Assembly: GCA_016714895.1 (NCBI GenBank)
Contig: JADKBV010000004.1
Location: 907,500-971,499 of the forward strand
From: Saprospiraceae bacterium
Lineage (GTDB): Bacteria; Bacteroidota; Bacteroidia; Chitinophagales; Saprospiraceae
Direction: 5' to 3'
Length of the DNA stretch: 64,000 nucleotides
The translations under genes and the position numbers were made by a program. A model generated the notes under the pieces. That model saw only the letters and a list, made by a program, of their open reading frames with translations, was not told where the DNA came from and ran no database searches. Below are positions 46,094 through 57,703 of the stretch, in pieces; position 1 is the stretch's first letter, and each line of letters opens with the position of its first letter.

Positions 46094-47046
46094 AAAACAC
46101 CATTTTGGTAACCGGTGGTGCCGGCTTCATCGGCTCTAATCTTATAGGAGCCTTAATTGTGGATGATCGGGTTAAAAAAGTTCGGGTTTTGGATAATCTG
46201 GCTACCGGATTTCGGAAAAATCTTTCGGAGTTTGAAGGAAACCCAAAGTTTGAATTTCTTGAAGGAGATATCCGGGATTTTGACACTTGCCTCAAAGCAT
46301 GTGAAGGAATAGATCTTGTTTCACATCAGGCAGCTTTGGGTTCTGTTCCGAGAAGTATCAAAGACCCGTTGACTACCCATGAGGTAAATATCACGGGAAC
46401 ACTCCACATCTTTCAGGCGGCACTACAGCAGGGAGTAAAAAGAGTGGTTTTTGCAGCATCATCATCTACTTATGGTGATAGTCCCGGACTGCCGAAAGTA
46501 GAAGACAAGATCGGAAAACCTTTGTCTCCTTATGCGGTCACCAAATATGTCAACGAATTGTATGCTGATGTTTTTGCAAGGACTTATGGAATAGAATATA
46601 TCGGTCTTAGGTATTTTAATGTCTATGGACCCAAACAAGACCCGAATGGTGCTTATGCGGCAGTGATTCCTTTGTTTTTTAAAGCTGCATTGGAAAACAA
46701 AGCACCAACCATCAATGGTGACGGTACGAATTCGAGAGATTTTACCTTTGTGGATAATGCCGTTGAAGCCAATCTTTTGAGCCTTTTTACAGACAAACAG
46801 GAAGCCGTCAACCAGATTTATAATGTTGCCTGCGGTGAAAGAACAAGCCTCAATCAGCTCTGGGAGTTGATATGCGATGTTGCCGGTTGTACCCAAAAAG
46901 CCAATCATGGTCCGAACCGGGATGGGGATATCCCTCATAGTCTGGCGGATGTGGGAAAGGCAAAAGAGTTGTTGGGGTATACTGGAAGAATTTTATTAAA
47001 GGAAGGATTAAAAACCTCTTTTATATTTTATAAAAAAAGTGTGTAA
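46042..47046 (+). CDS. UDP-N-acetylhexosamine 4-epimerase, TviC/WbpP type
   Basis: About 334 residues from ATG 46042. ILVTGGAGFIGSNLIGALIV, LVSHQAALGSVPRSI, SSSTYGDSPGLPKVED, SPYAVTKYVNELYADVF (YxxxK), RYFNVYGPKQDPNGAYAAVI, and RDGDIPHSLADVGKAKELLGY place it in the WbpP/TviC group of UDP-GlcNAc/UDP-GlcNAcA C4 epimerases. The N-terminal ~20 residues before ILVTGG (HQNTKTPKHQNT) are encoded by the right arm of cassette 4. The C-terminus (LKTSFIFYKKSV) departs from the family after LLKEGL, so a small frame change near 47000 is possible. Confidence 0.87.
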   Translation: MANSKGLFHQNTKTPKHQNTILVTGGAGFIGSNLIGALIVDDRVKKVRVLDNLATGFRKNLSEFEGNPKFEFLEGDIRDFDTCLKACEGIDLVSHQAALGSVPRSIKDPLTTHEVNITGTLHIFQAALQQGVKRVVFAASSSTYGDSPGLPKVEDKIGKPLSPYAVTKYVNELYADVFARTYGIEYIGLRYFNVYGPKQDPNGAYAAVIPLFFKAALENKAPTINGDGTNSRDFTFVDNAVEANLLSLFTDKQEAVNQIYNVACGERTSLNQLWELICDVAGCTQKANHGPNRDGDIPHSLADVGKAKELLGYTGRILLKEGLKTSFIFYKKSV

Positions 47047-47149
47047 ACCTGCCATTTTGAATTTTGAATTATTCTGTTTTCTTGTTTTAATAAATTATTA
47101 AAACGACTTAAAATTTATTTTATAATTTGAAGTCGCAATATCATGTTAC

Positions 47150-48265
47150 ATGATTCAAAAAATAAAAAGTTTATTTAGATATTATTGCAGGGGCAAGGCC
47201 TAATTTTATGAAAATTGCCCGATTATTCATGCCATACATAAACATAATTCAAAAGCTGAAAATATTTTGAATTACCGACTTATTCACACCGGTCAGCACT
47301 ATGATAAACTGATGAGTGAGTCATTTTTCGAACAGTTGGAAATACCAAAACCTGAAATAAATCTTGGGGCAGGCGGAGGCAGCCAGGCAGAACAAACAGC
47401 AGCAATCATGATTGGTTACGAAAAAAGTTTTGCAATCGGAAAAAGCCTGATTTGTGTATTGTTGTCGGTGATGTTACCTCCACAATGGCTTGCGCATAGT
47501 TGCAAAAAAGGCAGGAGTGAAAGTTGCTCATGGAGGGAGGTATCAAGATCAGGAGATATGGATATGCCGGAAGAAATCAACAGGATTGTTACGGACAGTA
47601 TTTCTGATTTCTTTTACAACTACAAAATCAGCAGGTGAAAATCTTAAAAAACAAGGTATTAAAGAAAATCATATTTATTTTGTTGGAAATACGATGATTG
47701 ATTCTTTGTTACATAATTTACCTAAGTTAGTACAACCTGAAATATATGTCAAATATAACTTGGAAATCAATTCCTATGTAGTACTGACTTTACACAGACC
47801 GTCGAATGTTGATAATCTGGAAAAATTAATTCATTTATTACAAATAATTGACAGTCATTGTGAAAATAAAAAAGTGATATTTCCAATTCATCCAAGAACA
47901 AAAAGATTTTTGAATCAGTTACTCATAACTTAAAAAATATTTATTTATCAGATCCTTTGCCATACCTTGAATTTATTTATTTAATCAAAAATTCTGCAGG
48001 TATAATAACTGATTCAGGAGGAATTACGGAAGAAGCCACGGTCCTGAAGGTTCCATGTATTACATTGCGGAATACTACTGAAAGACCAGAGACAGTTACA
48101 ATGGGCTCTAATATTCTTGCCGGAACGAAACCTGAAAATATGATTGAATACATAAAGGACATGGTAAATGGTAAATGGAAAAAAGGAGGAATACCTGAAC
48201 TTTGGGATGGGAAGACAGCTGAAAGAATTATAGAAAAAATATCGAATGATATTAAATATAATTAG
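47150..48265 (+). CDS. UDP-N-acetylglucosamine 2-epimerase family (WbpI/WecB-like), several frame breaks
   Basis: Readable pieces in order: IIAGARPNFMKIA (47190-47233), NYRLIHTGQHYDKLMSESFF and GAGGGSQAEQTAAIMIGYE (47267-47430), a DVTSTMAC-like stretch around 47470, KKAGVKVAH (47499-47530), MPEEINRIVTDSISDFF (47563-47620), AGENLKKQGIKENHIYFVGN then VVLTLHRPSNVDN (47632-47930), and LEFIYLIKNSAGIITDSGGI plus TEEATVLKVPCITLRNTTER (47957-48265). About 370 residues in total, right for a non-hydrolysing UDP-HexNAc 2-epimerase. At least five indels, likely sequencing errors. In context it would be WbpI, converting UDP-GlcNAc3NAcA to UDP-ManNAc3NAcA, though a WecB role is not excluded. Confidence 0.78.
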
Positions 48266-48302
48266 CGTTTTGGATTGTACTGAGACAATATTTCAATTGT
48301 AA

Positions 48303-49773
48303 ATGTCCCTGAAGGAAAAGGCTATTACCGGCGTATTTTGGAGTTTTACCGGACGAATATTTACGCTTACTTTTGAATTTGTCGTAGGTATAATTTTAAC
48401 CAGAATGTTAAGTCCTGGAGAATTTGGCTTAATAGGAATGGTTACTATATTTCTGATTCTTTCAGAAACGCTAATGAACAGTGGTTTTAGTCAGGCTTTA
48501 ATTCGTATGCCTGTATGTGCAGAAAAAGATTTTGAAACAGCTTTTACATTTAATATTGGGATATCAATATTTCTGATCATTATTCTATACATTTCAGCTC
48601 CTTATGTTGCTGGCTTTTATCAAAATACTCAATTAACATCTATTGTACAAGTCCTTGGAGCAGGTTTGATATTTAATGCATTTAGTTTTGTTCAAAGGAC
48701 CCGATTGACAAGAGACTTGGACTTTAAGTCTTTAAATAAAATATCAGTATTTTCAACCATAGGGTCAGGCTCGATGGCACTATTTTTTGCATTTCAGGGA
48801 TATGGTGTCTGGTCTCTGGTAATAAAAACATTGAGTCGTGATTTTTTGCAGACTTTATTATTGATGCTGAAATCAAGATGGATTCCCAAAATAAAATTTT
48901 ATAAAAATCTTTTACAGAGCTCTTCAGATTCGGTTCAAAAATGATGGTAAGTGGTTTGCTTGGAATTGTAACCAATAATATAGTTTATGTTCTTTTGGGC
49001 AAGTATTTTCACGTCTCAGATGTAGGATATTATAATCGCGCTGAACTTTTTAAAAATTTACCCAGTCAGAATGTTGAAAGTATCATTTCAACTGTTGCTT
49101 ATCCTATGTTAGCAAAACTACAGGATGACAAAGAAGCATTTAAAGATTTTTTCCGAAAGGTATTTTTAATGACTTTTTATATTATTTCTATTTTGATGTG
49201 CGGGTTATTTGCAGTTTCAGATACATTGATATTAATAGCTTTAGGTGAGGATTGGACAACTTCAGCACAATATCTGATGTACCTTTGTCCTTTAGGTTTA
49301 TTATACCCTTTATGGACCTTAAATTTAAACATCTTTAATATTTACGGAAAAGCGGATATTTATTTAAGGTTACAAACCATCATGCAAATACTTACCGTTG
49401 TGTCTGTTTTTTCAGGAATATTTTTTTCTGTAAATATCATGATATTTTTTCTTACCATTTCATCATTACTGAGTTACGGAATTTTGGATACAATTCTGGA
49501 AAATTAACGGGTTATACCCTTTGGAATCAGATAAGAGAAATTTTACCGGTTTTTTTTATATCTTTAATCATGGGCATTATTGTGTATTTAATTGATGCCG
49601 GAACCAGCTTTACCAAACCGGTTTTATTGATTGTTCAGTTGGTTTCAGGAACAGGCATTATTTTGATATTATCTGAAATTTTCAAACCTGATCCTTATAG
49701 GTTTTTAAAACAGTTGGCTCTTTCAGATTGGCAAAAATACTATGGTATAATATGTGTGGTATCTCTGCAATAA
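48303..49773 (+). CDS. Wzx-type polysaccharide flippase (frame breaks)
   Basis: MOP-superfamily membrane protein in three pieces: 48303-48944, 48941-49507 and ~49500-49773. N-terminus MSLKEKAITGVFWSFTGRIF, then LTRMLSPGEFGLIGMVTIFL, IFNAFSFVQRTRLTRDLDF, and in the second piece YYNRAELFKNLPSQNVESII and TVAYPMLAKLQDD, typical of the lipopolysaccharide biosynthesis/RfbX-like group. Twelve to fourteen membrane helices expected; about 485 residues in total. Breaks near 48940 and 49500. It flips lipid-linked repeat units across the inner membrane. The 3' end overlaps the asnB start by 22 bp. Confidence 0.8.
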
Positions 49774-51741
49774 TATCAAAAAAGGGCACACCTTTTGAAG
49801 AATTAGTAAAAATGAATGATATCATCAGACACAGAGGTCCTGATGATGAAGGATTTGTTTGTTTTGTTGAAAGTAAAAAGTTTGTTCTGGCCGGAAAAGA
49901 CACTCCGGAGAATGTGCTTAACTTTCAAGGTCATTATCAACCGGAAAGAAATACTTTACAGCCAGAATTGTTGAATGTAGGATTGGGACACAGAAGATTA
50001 TCCATCATTGATTTATCTTCTAGTGGTCATCAACCAATGTGTGACATTAACGAAAGATATTGGATAACGTATAATGGTGAAATTTACAATTTTCCGGAAA
50101 TCAGAAGTGAGCTTAAATCTAAAGGAGCGACTTTCAAAACGGAAACAGATACGGAAGTAATTATTGAAGCTTATAAGTTTTGGGGTGTTGAATGCCAACA
50201 TAAATTTAACGGCATGTGGGCATTTTTGATTTATGACACAGCATCCAAAGAAATTTTTGCTTCACGGGACAGATTTGGAATCAAACCTTTGTATTTATAC
50301 ACAAATGGTAGTGATGCTTTATATTTTGCCAGCGAAATCAAACAATTTACTACTGTTTCAGGTTGGCAGGCAAGACTGAATCATGATGCAGCCAATGATT
50401 ATCTGCAATATGCACTTACCGACCACGAGGTAAGTACTATGTTTTCCGGTGTGTACAGGATTTTGCCCGGACATTACATAAAAAAACATCAGGACACAGA
50501 TGAATGGTATCATGAACCTCATAAATTACAAAACAAATGGTATCAAATGGGTTCTGAAAATTTTGTCGGTAATTTTGTTGAGGCAACAGATAATTTCAGA
50601 AAGTATTTTGAAGAAGCCATTGAACGACATCTCAGGGCTGATGTAGAGGTGGGCAGTGCTTTGTCGGGAGGTTTGGACTCTTCCTGTATCGTCTCTTACA
50701 TAAATATATTACTTAAAAATACGGAAAATCAGAACTTCAGAAAACTTTTTCATCATGTGCAGATGATAAAAAATATGATGAAAAAGAATGGATGGATGAA
50801 ATTGTCAAATACACTGGAGTGGACGCCCATTTCGTGTATCCTGAAGGAAAAAGTATTTTTCAAATGACTGAAAAAATCCTTTGGCATATGGACGAACCGT
50901 ACCAGTCTCAGTCAGCTTTTTTAGGTTATCATGTGTTTGAAAAGGCAAAAGAAAAAAACGTCAAAGTACTTCTGAACGGACAGGGTGCTGATGAATATTT
51001 AAGCGGATACACTGATTATAAAACCCTCAGATTGATAAATACTTTTCTACGGGGCAGATTAATTTCTTTTTTAAAGGAAACCAGAGGAAACGGAATTCTG
51101 AACAATCTAAAATTTTTTAGTTTCCAATCTCATTACCAGATGGAATTTAAAAAATAGTATCTTTTTTTCGCACAAGGATAGTTGGTAATTTTAATTTAAA
51201 TAAGTTTATAAATTACACTGTACTTAAAACGGCAAATATTCATTTATATGCTGCATTGCATTACAGGAAGAGAAGTGTTCAGGAAATTTCAGAACATCAA
51301 ATCAACATTGAACCTTTGCAAAAATATCTAAGATGGGAAGACAGAAATTCCATGGCTCATTCAATAGAAGCAAGAGTACCTTTTGGATTACAGACTTGTA
51401 GAATTTTCAAAAGCCTACCTTTGGAATTTTTGGATGGGCCAAATGAAAGTAAAAATTGCTGGTTTCCTCATTACGAAATATTCTTCCTGAAAAAATTGCC
51501 GGTAGAAAAGATAAAAGGGTTTTATAACTCCTGAAGAAAAGTGGTTTAAAAAAAGAATTTCGTGATGAATTTTTGGATATGTTCAGAGAAAAATGTTCGC
51601 TTTGCTGATGGTATTATTAATGAAAAAGAAGCAGAAAAATATCTAACCAAGGTCCAGCAAGGTAAACTTCCTTTTGATTATACTTACTGGAGAATTATTT
51701 TATTTTGTATATGGATGAAGGTGTTTGATGTAAAAATATGA
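49752..51741 (+). CDS. asnB: Asparagine synthase (glutamine-hydrolysing), frame breaks
   Basis: MCGISAIISKKGTPFEEL supplies the Cys2 nucleophile of the class II glutamine amidotransferase domain, with RHRGPDDEGF, GHRRLSIIDLS and YNGEIYNFPE. The synthetase domain has the PPi loop SALSGGLDSSCIVSYI, then VKVLLNGQGADEYLSGY, SIEARVPF and KGFITPEEKW-like readings. Pieces: 49752 to about 50740, 50792-51157, 51160-51440 and onward to the stop at 51741; breaks near 50745, 51160, 51385, 51460 and 51530. About 640 residues in total. AsnB-like enzymes in polysaccharide loci amidate uronic acids or peptides, which would suit the uronate sugars made here. Confidence 0.82.
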
Positions 51742-54195
51742 TGGTCAGAGTAATATTTTTTTATTGTATTTTATTTTTTGCTTCCTGTTCTGTAACAAAA
51801 ACCGAACATATCTCTTCATCCGGTTCTGCATTGTCCTTATTTAAAGAAAAAACAATAAATATTGCTGGCACCATTGACCTGCAAGGAAAATTTATAAAGT
51901 TAGAACATCAAAAAATTACTTTTAGTGAAAATGGCTATTTAAAAAATGGTACACTCCATTGCAATAATTGTGAAATTGTTTCTCCGCCAAAAAAAATATT
52001 TGAACAATTTTCGTTTTCCGGAGACTGGAGTGGAAATGACGGATATATTGAATGGTTTTTGGGTTCTTCACTAACAAACGCAAAAATAAATTTCCTTGCT
52101 ATAGAAAATTTATTAAAGAATCAATTTATTATTTATTTACAAACAAAAGTTCCTGTTGAAGCAAGTTCTGAAACCTCATTTACCAATCCCGGACCCAACC
52201 TGATATTTAAAGGTAAAAGTCCTGAAAAAAGTGGTTTGATTCTGAAGACAAAACATAAAAATCTGTTTTATTCATATTTCAGATCAGATAAGGGTTTTAA
52301 TCTGGTTTTAAAAAACATGAGTTTGATTACAGAAGATTTTGAAAAAGGAATTCAATCTGACAAAGAATCGGAATATTTTTTTTCAGGAAGTTATTATCAG
52401 GACCAGTTTAATCCCGGAGCCAAACCATCAATCGATAGTCTGGTGATTGAAAATTGTTTTATAGGAGGAAATATCGCTGTTTCATATTATAGCGCACATT
52501 CCAAAAACCAAACGATCAGTGAATTTACTTCTTCCAGTAAAATTGACAAAATAGTTTTGAAAAAGAACAGGTTTGATCAATGTAACAGTCCTTTTGCCTT
52601 TTCAAATATGGGATACCGGGATATTTTGATAGAGAATAATGTTGTTACAAATTTCAGTTCTTCCTTTATATCTATTCCGGAAAGCGGATTGGAAGAAAGT
52701 TATTACGAAGGACTCAGGAAAAATAAAGGGCTTATCCGGATAATGGGAAATACATTTAAAAATGACAGATTTGTAAAAGTACCTTCGGACAGAATATTAT
52801 CGCCTTGCGTCATTAAAGGGGGTTATGGATCTATGGAGTTTCACGGAAATAAACTCGAAAACCTTCTTTCCGACAGTAAAGATGCAGATGTACATACTTT
52901 TTATTTTACAAGTCAGGCTCCGGGCTATTTCAGTTAAGGACAATAATATACTCAATGTAACAGGAAGAGGCAGTGTGACTCATCCGGCATCTGTTATTAA
53001 ACACAGGTGGTCAGACAAACTTTATATGGAAAATAACATTGTTAAAATGGAAAAGTCTGCTTTGGTAAAAATTGGAGCCCTTAAAAGTGAAAATGACGAT
53101 CTGAGCAAACTGACAGGAAACCAGTTTTATTGTGATTTTTTTCAAATTGGCGGACAAAAAGATTTTACAAAAATATTTCATGTGAAAAATAATACATTTG
53201 TTTTTCCCGTCATGAATAAAAGTACAGAAATTTACGATATTGCAGACTTCAGGTTTGAAAACAACAAAATTGTCATTGAATATTTCGGTCCGTCTATGAT
53301 TCCATCTTCCGTTTCGCAAGATAATTCATTCTTTTTGGGAAGACAAAGACTGGACAGAAAAACATCAGCACCTGCAGGTGATTTCATTTCAACGGGCAAT
53401 TCAATTTCTATTGTGAAAACCGGTAATGGTATTCTCAAATATGCAGATTTTCCGGATGGAGTTCAAATCAATCAAAATGATATACCCGACAAAAATTATA
53501 ATTACAAAAAAGTAATAATAAAAGATACATTCAATCTGACAAGTACAGGTCTGGAAATGTTTTTACCGGATGCCGAAATCCATGAATACAAACCAATCAT
53601 ACATGGAAAAGAGAATGCCTTTTACCTTCATGATTTTGCAAATGCGAATCATCTTCGGCCAAATGGCAAATCAATTGAATCTGATATCAGAATTGATCAT
53701 GCCGTATGGAAAAAGGATAAGTCTCCTTTTGTTTTTTTGCCGGATAGCAAACAAAAACTTACAGTAAATAAACATTCTGGTGATAAAATTCAGGTTTTGA
53801 ATTATATTTATTTTCAGAGCCTTTTTAATATGGCCAAAGAGGAAGATTTGACATTGAAATTATCTTTTTCTGCAAAAGATAAAAAAGGAAAACAATTTCA
53901 GGCAGAATATTACATTCATCTTCATCAGAAAGGTAGAACCATATTATTCGAAACGGAAAACGGTTCATTTGATGAAGTTTTTCCTGCTGATGCTTCCGGG
54001 AGAAATCTTGCGGTTAGTCCTGAAGTCATCCTGAAATCTGATATCAAATCCAAACCGGTTCTTGTTTTGGAAAGAGGTGATAAACATTTGAAGGAAGCAT
54101 CATTTGTTTTGAAGAACTGTGAAGAAATCGAAAATTATGTATTAACCTGTAATGTTTTTAAATCAGGTTTTAAAAAGCTGACAGAAAAGCCATAA
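51738..54195 (+). CDS. Beta-helix lipoprotein (one frame break)
   Basis: About 815 residues in two pieces (51738-52937 and ~52912-54195). Lipoprotein signal FFYCILFFASCSVTK with lipobox Cys. The first half has parallel beta-helix features (NISGTIDLQGKF-like start, LVIENCFIGGNIAV, KIVLKKNRFDQCNSPFAFS, DILIENNVVTNFSSS, IRIMGNTFKNDRF), continued after the break by VKDNNILNVTGRGSVT and LYMENNIVKMEKSALV. The C-terminal ~200 residues look like beta-sandwich. The one-base gain lies at about 52910-52925. Polysaccharide lyases or epimerases are a possible role, given the fold and the locus, but no catalytic residues are identified. Starts within the asnB stop (ATGA). Confidence 0.65.
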
Positions 54196-54235
54196 AGCTT
54201 TATTCAAAAATTGAAAAAGAATAAGCTTTTCTAGA

Positions 54236-55346
54236 ATGCGTATCCTGATTGTTTCAGCTGCTTTTTATCCTGCTAATTCTCCAAGATCTTTCAGAACGAC
54301 TGAATTGTCCAAAGAATTAGCATCTCAGGGACACGAAGTTGTAGTGGTGACACCTTATAAAGGAATTATTCAGGCAGAATTAGCTGAAAAATGGAAGATT
54401 CAGGTGGAAGACCCTGCCAAGGATTGTCACAAAATTTACATCTGCGTATTTTCGTCTTCCGATACTCTCCAGATATCTCAACAGAGCATTGGAATGGTTT
54501 TTTGAATTTCCGGATATTCAATATTATTTTTGGGCAAAAAAATCAGTTTCTTTTTACAAAGGATTCGATGTGATGATTTCTGTAGCAGCGCCACATGCAA
54601 TCCATTGGGGAATTGCCTCATTTCTGGAAAGTTGTAAACAAAAGCCTTCAAAAAAATGGATTGCAGATTGTGGTGATCCGTTTATGGGGGCAAAGATGAA
54701 TAAACTACCTAAAATGCCATGGTTCTCTATTTTGGAACATCGCTTTTGTAAGCTTTGTGATTTTATTACGGTTCCGATAGAAAATGCTGTCAATGCCTAT
54801 TATCCGGTCTATCAGTCTAAAATCAGGGTCATTCCGCAGGGTTTTAATTTTGAAGACAGTATTTTATTAAGAAAATCGTATAAAAAAAATGAAATACCAA
54901 CATTTGGATTTGCAGGAAGTTTGAGTCCGGGCAAAAGAGATCCGGGTAAATTTCTTCAATTTTTATTGGAATATGATAAACCATATTTCTGTGTTTTTTA
55001 TACAAATATGGTTGATTTGGTAAAGCCTTATGCAGAAAAATCCAAAGGCAGAATAGAGATCAGGCCTTATGTACCAAGAACTGAATTATTTGCTGTTATG
55101 AGTACTATGGATTTTTTGGTTAATATTGAAAATGAAGTCAGCGAACAATTGCCCAGTAAATTGATAGACTACTATCTCATGGGAAGACCAGTTTTGTCCA
55201 TTAATGCAAAAAGTGATATAAACAAAGTTATACTTCCTTTTCTCGCAGGTGATTATTCTGAAGCGTTGGTTTTTGAAAAACCGGAAATGTTTAACATAAA
55301 AAATGTGGCAGAATCTTTTATAAAACTGGCAGACGATGGCGTATAG
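54236..55346 (+). CDS. Glycosyltransferase (GT-B type), one frame break
   Basis: About 370 residues. N-terminal Rossmann-like MRILIVSAAFYPANSPRSFR, TTELSKELASQGHEVVVVTP; break at about 54440-54500, then FPDIQYYFWAKKSVSFYKGF, DVMISVAAPHAIHWGIASFL, WIADCGDPFMGAKM, PIENAVNAYYPVYQSKIRVI, FGFAGSLSPGKRDPGK, IRPYVPRTELFAVMSTMDFL and PSKLIDYYLMGRPVLS. GT4-like architecture. Donor and acceptor unknown. The end overlaps the next gene by 11 bp. Confidence 0.75.
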
Positions 55347-56581
55347 TTTTACAAAAAATCAGACACTGACAGCGTATTTTACGGCATTAATATGGCCATT
55401 TTTTGCATTAATTTTTGCTGTAATCAATTACAGATCCTCTTTTTCTAAAAACATTTTATGGATTTTCTGCGCTTTTTTCGGGTATACTTTTATAATATCT
55501 AATCCTGATATGGATGCCAACAGATATAAATGGCATTTGGAAAGGTCATATGCAAAAAATCACCTTCCATATACTGAAGTTTTAGTTGACCCTTTTACAA
55601 ACAAAGGAATTTATTCGGGAACAGATGTTTATTCTCATTTTATCACCACAACTGTGGGCAGATTTACAAATGACTTCAGGATATTTTTTGGGGTTATCGG
55701 ACTTATATTCGGTTATTTTTACTCAAGGAATTTATTTTATGTTCTGAAACACCTTGAGAATAAAAATCTTCTATTTCTTTCTGTATTGTTTGTTTTTACC
55801 CTTGCCTTGATTATTCCATTTTGGAATATTAACGGATATCGTTTTTATACTGCTTCTCATGTTTTTCTTTTTGGTGTTTTGCGCATACTTTTTGAAAGAA
55901 AATACGGATATTTAATAATCATTCTGATGTCACCGCTGATACATTTTTCATTTGCACTTCCAACTGCTTTATTTTTAATATATTTACTTATCGGCAACAA
56001 AACCTGGATGTATATCATGATGTTGGGAGCTTCCCTTTTTTGTGGACCTGAATCCGAAAACCATCAATGAAAATTATGAACTTGCGCCTGTATTTGTAAA
56101 ACAAAGTCAAAGGATATTCTTCAAAAGATTATGTAAAATTTGTCCAAAAAAACACGACAGGGATGAATTGGTATGTAAAAGGTCATTTATACGCACTGCT
56201 TTTTTGTCTTTATTCTTTCATATTTTATATATTTCTTAAACGGAAGCAATTTTTAAGAGACCATATTTCAGCATCAGTATTTTCTTTCGGATTATTAATT
56301 CTTGCCATGGCAAACTCCGTTTCATCTTTACCGTCAATGGACAGGTTTTATTTATTGGGAGCTATTATTTTTGTGTATTTTTTTATTTACATTTTTCAGG
56401 CAAATACTGACAACAGACTTTTAAGCGTTTGGGTTATTTTTATACTATCCCTGTTTTGATTTTCCTGATTGTAGAAATCAGAATCGGATTTGATTTTATT
56501 GGACTTAACAGTATCCTCTTAAACCCTATGATAGCACCTTTTTTTCCTGATTCTCCGGCGCTCATTGAATATTTTAAATAA
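55336..56581 (+). CDS. EpsG/Wzy-like polysaccharide polymerase (frame breaks)
   Basis: Polytopic membrane protein. First piece 55336-56070: YFTALIWPFFALIFAVINYR, NPDMDANRYKWHLERSYAKN (the EpsG-type D-x-x-x-Y region), LFLSVLFVFTLALIIPFWNI, NGYRFYTASHVFLFGVLRIL. Continues in other frames at 56163-56459 (FIFYIFLKRKQF, MANSVSSLPSMDRFYLLGAI) and from ~56458 to the stop at 56581 (EIRIGFDFIGLNS). Breaks near 56030, 56190 and 56458. About 410 residues, ten or more helices. Likely the repeat-unit polymerase. Confidence 0.68.
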
Positions 56582-56601
56582 AATTAAATAATTAGTAAGC
56601 C

Positions 56602-57700
56602 GTGTTAAGAAAATTTTTCAGCAATCTCTTTACATCGGACTAATGCTACCAGCACTAAAACCGGGAGGAAGATGCTATATATAGAATCGGATGATTGGGG
56701 AATGTTAAGAATGAGATCTAATGAAGTTAAATCTTCGTTGATATCAAAAGGATATCAGATTGATGATTGCATTTTTAATTCATTTGACCGGTTGGAAAAT
56801 GATGAAGATGTCCGGAATTTAACAGAAGTGCTTCATTCGGTTTCAGATCAATATGGTCATCCTGCTTTGATGATATTAAATAATATTGTTGGAAATCCGG
56901 ATTTTGAAAAAATAAAAGATTCTGATTTCAATCAATATTATGTCCAACCATTTACAGAGACCTACAAACAATACAATGATACTGGTCAGGTTACAACGTT
57001 ATTAAAAGAAGGAATTCGCACAGGATGTTTTTTACCTCAGTTTCATGGAAGAGAACATGTTCACATCAATAACTGGATGAATGATTTGAAAAGTAAGCGT
57101 AAAACCGCTACAGACGGATTTGAAGCGGGAATGTTTACGATAACATCAGGAATTGGTTCTGATTGCAAAAAAGAGTACCTGGATGCCATGTCAGTTTACA
57201 ATAATATGGATCTGAATACAATCAGTGAAAGTATATCTGAAGGATTAAAAATGTTTTCAGATATCTGGGGCTTCAATTCCGTTTCTGCCATAGCACCATG
57301 TTATATGTGGAATATTGACGTTGAGGGGTTTTTTCATCAACATCAGGTTACTGTATTACAATCAGGAAGAGCACAAATTATTCCCGAACAAACGGAAACT
57401 CTGTTAAAAGAAGATCTACGGGCGAAAAAAAATGTTTCCAGGCAAATGTATACGGTAAGAAACGTTTATTTTGAACCATCGACAAACAGAAATTCGGATT
57501 GGGTTGATTATGGTTTGTCACAAATCAAAAATGCTTTTTTTTGGGGAGCCCCTGCAATCATCAATTCTCATAGGGTAAACTACATCGGAAGTCTTGACCC
57601 AAAAAACAGAGATTTTGGTTTAAAATCCTTACAGAAACTTCTAACGGAAGTTAAAAAATACTGGCCTGATGTAGAATTTGTTCATCCATTTATTCATTAA
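56602..57700 (+). CDS. Polysaccharide deacetylase-like TIM-barrel protein
   Basis: The clear frame runs 56672-57700 (342 codons): MLYIESDDWGMLRMRS has the D-D metal-type motif near the N-terminus of this family, then LPQFHGREHVHINNWMNDL with metal-binding-type His, GFNSVSAIAPCYMWN, INSHRVNYIGSLDP. A likely upstream start is GTG 56602 (VLRKFFSNLFTS), joined through one frame change near 56645. Resembles carbohydrate esterase 4-like/NodB-like folds of polysaccharide loci; it may deacetylate or otherwise trim a sugar. Enzyme activity is inferred from fold only. Confidence 0.65.
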
Positions 57701-57703
57701 AAA

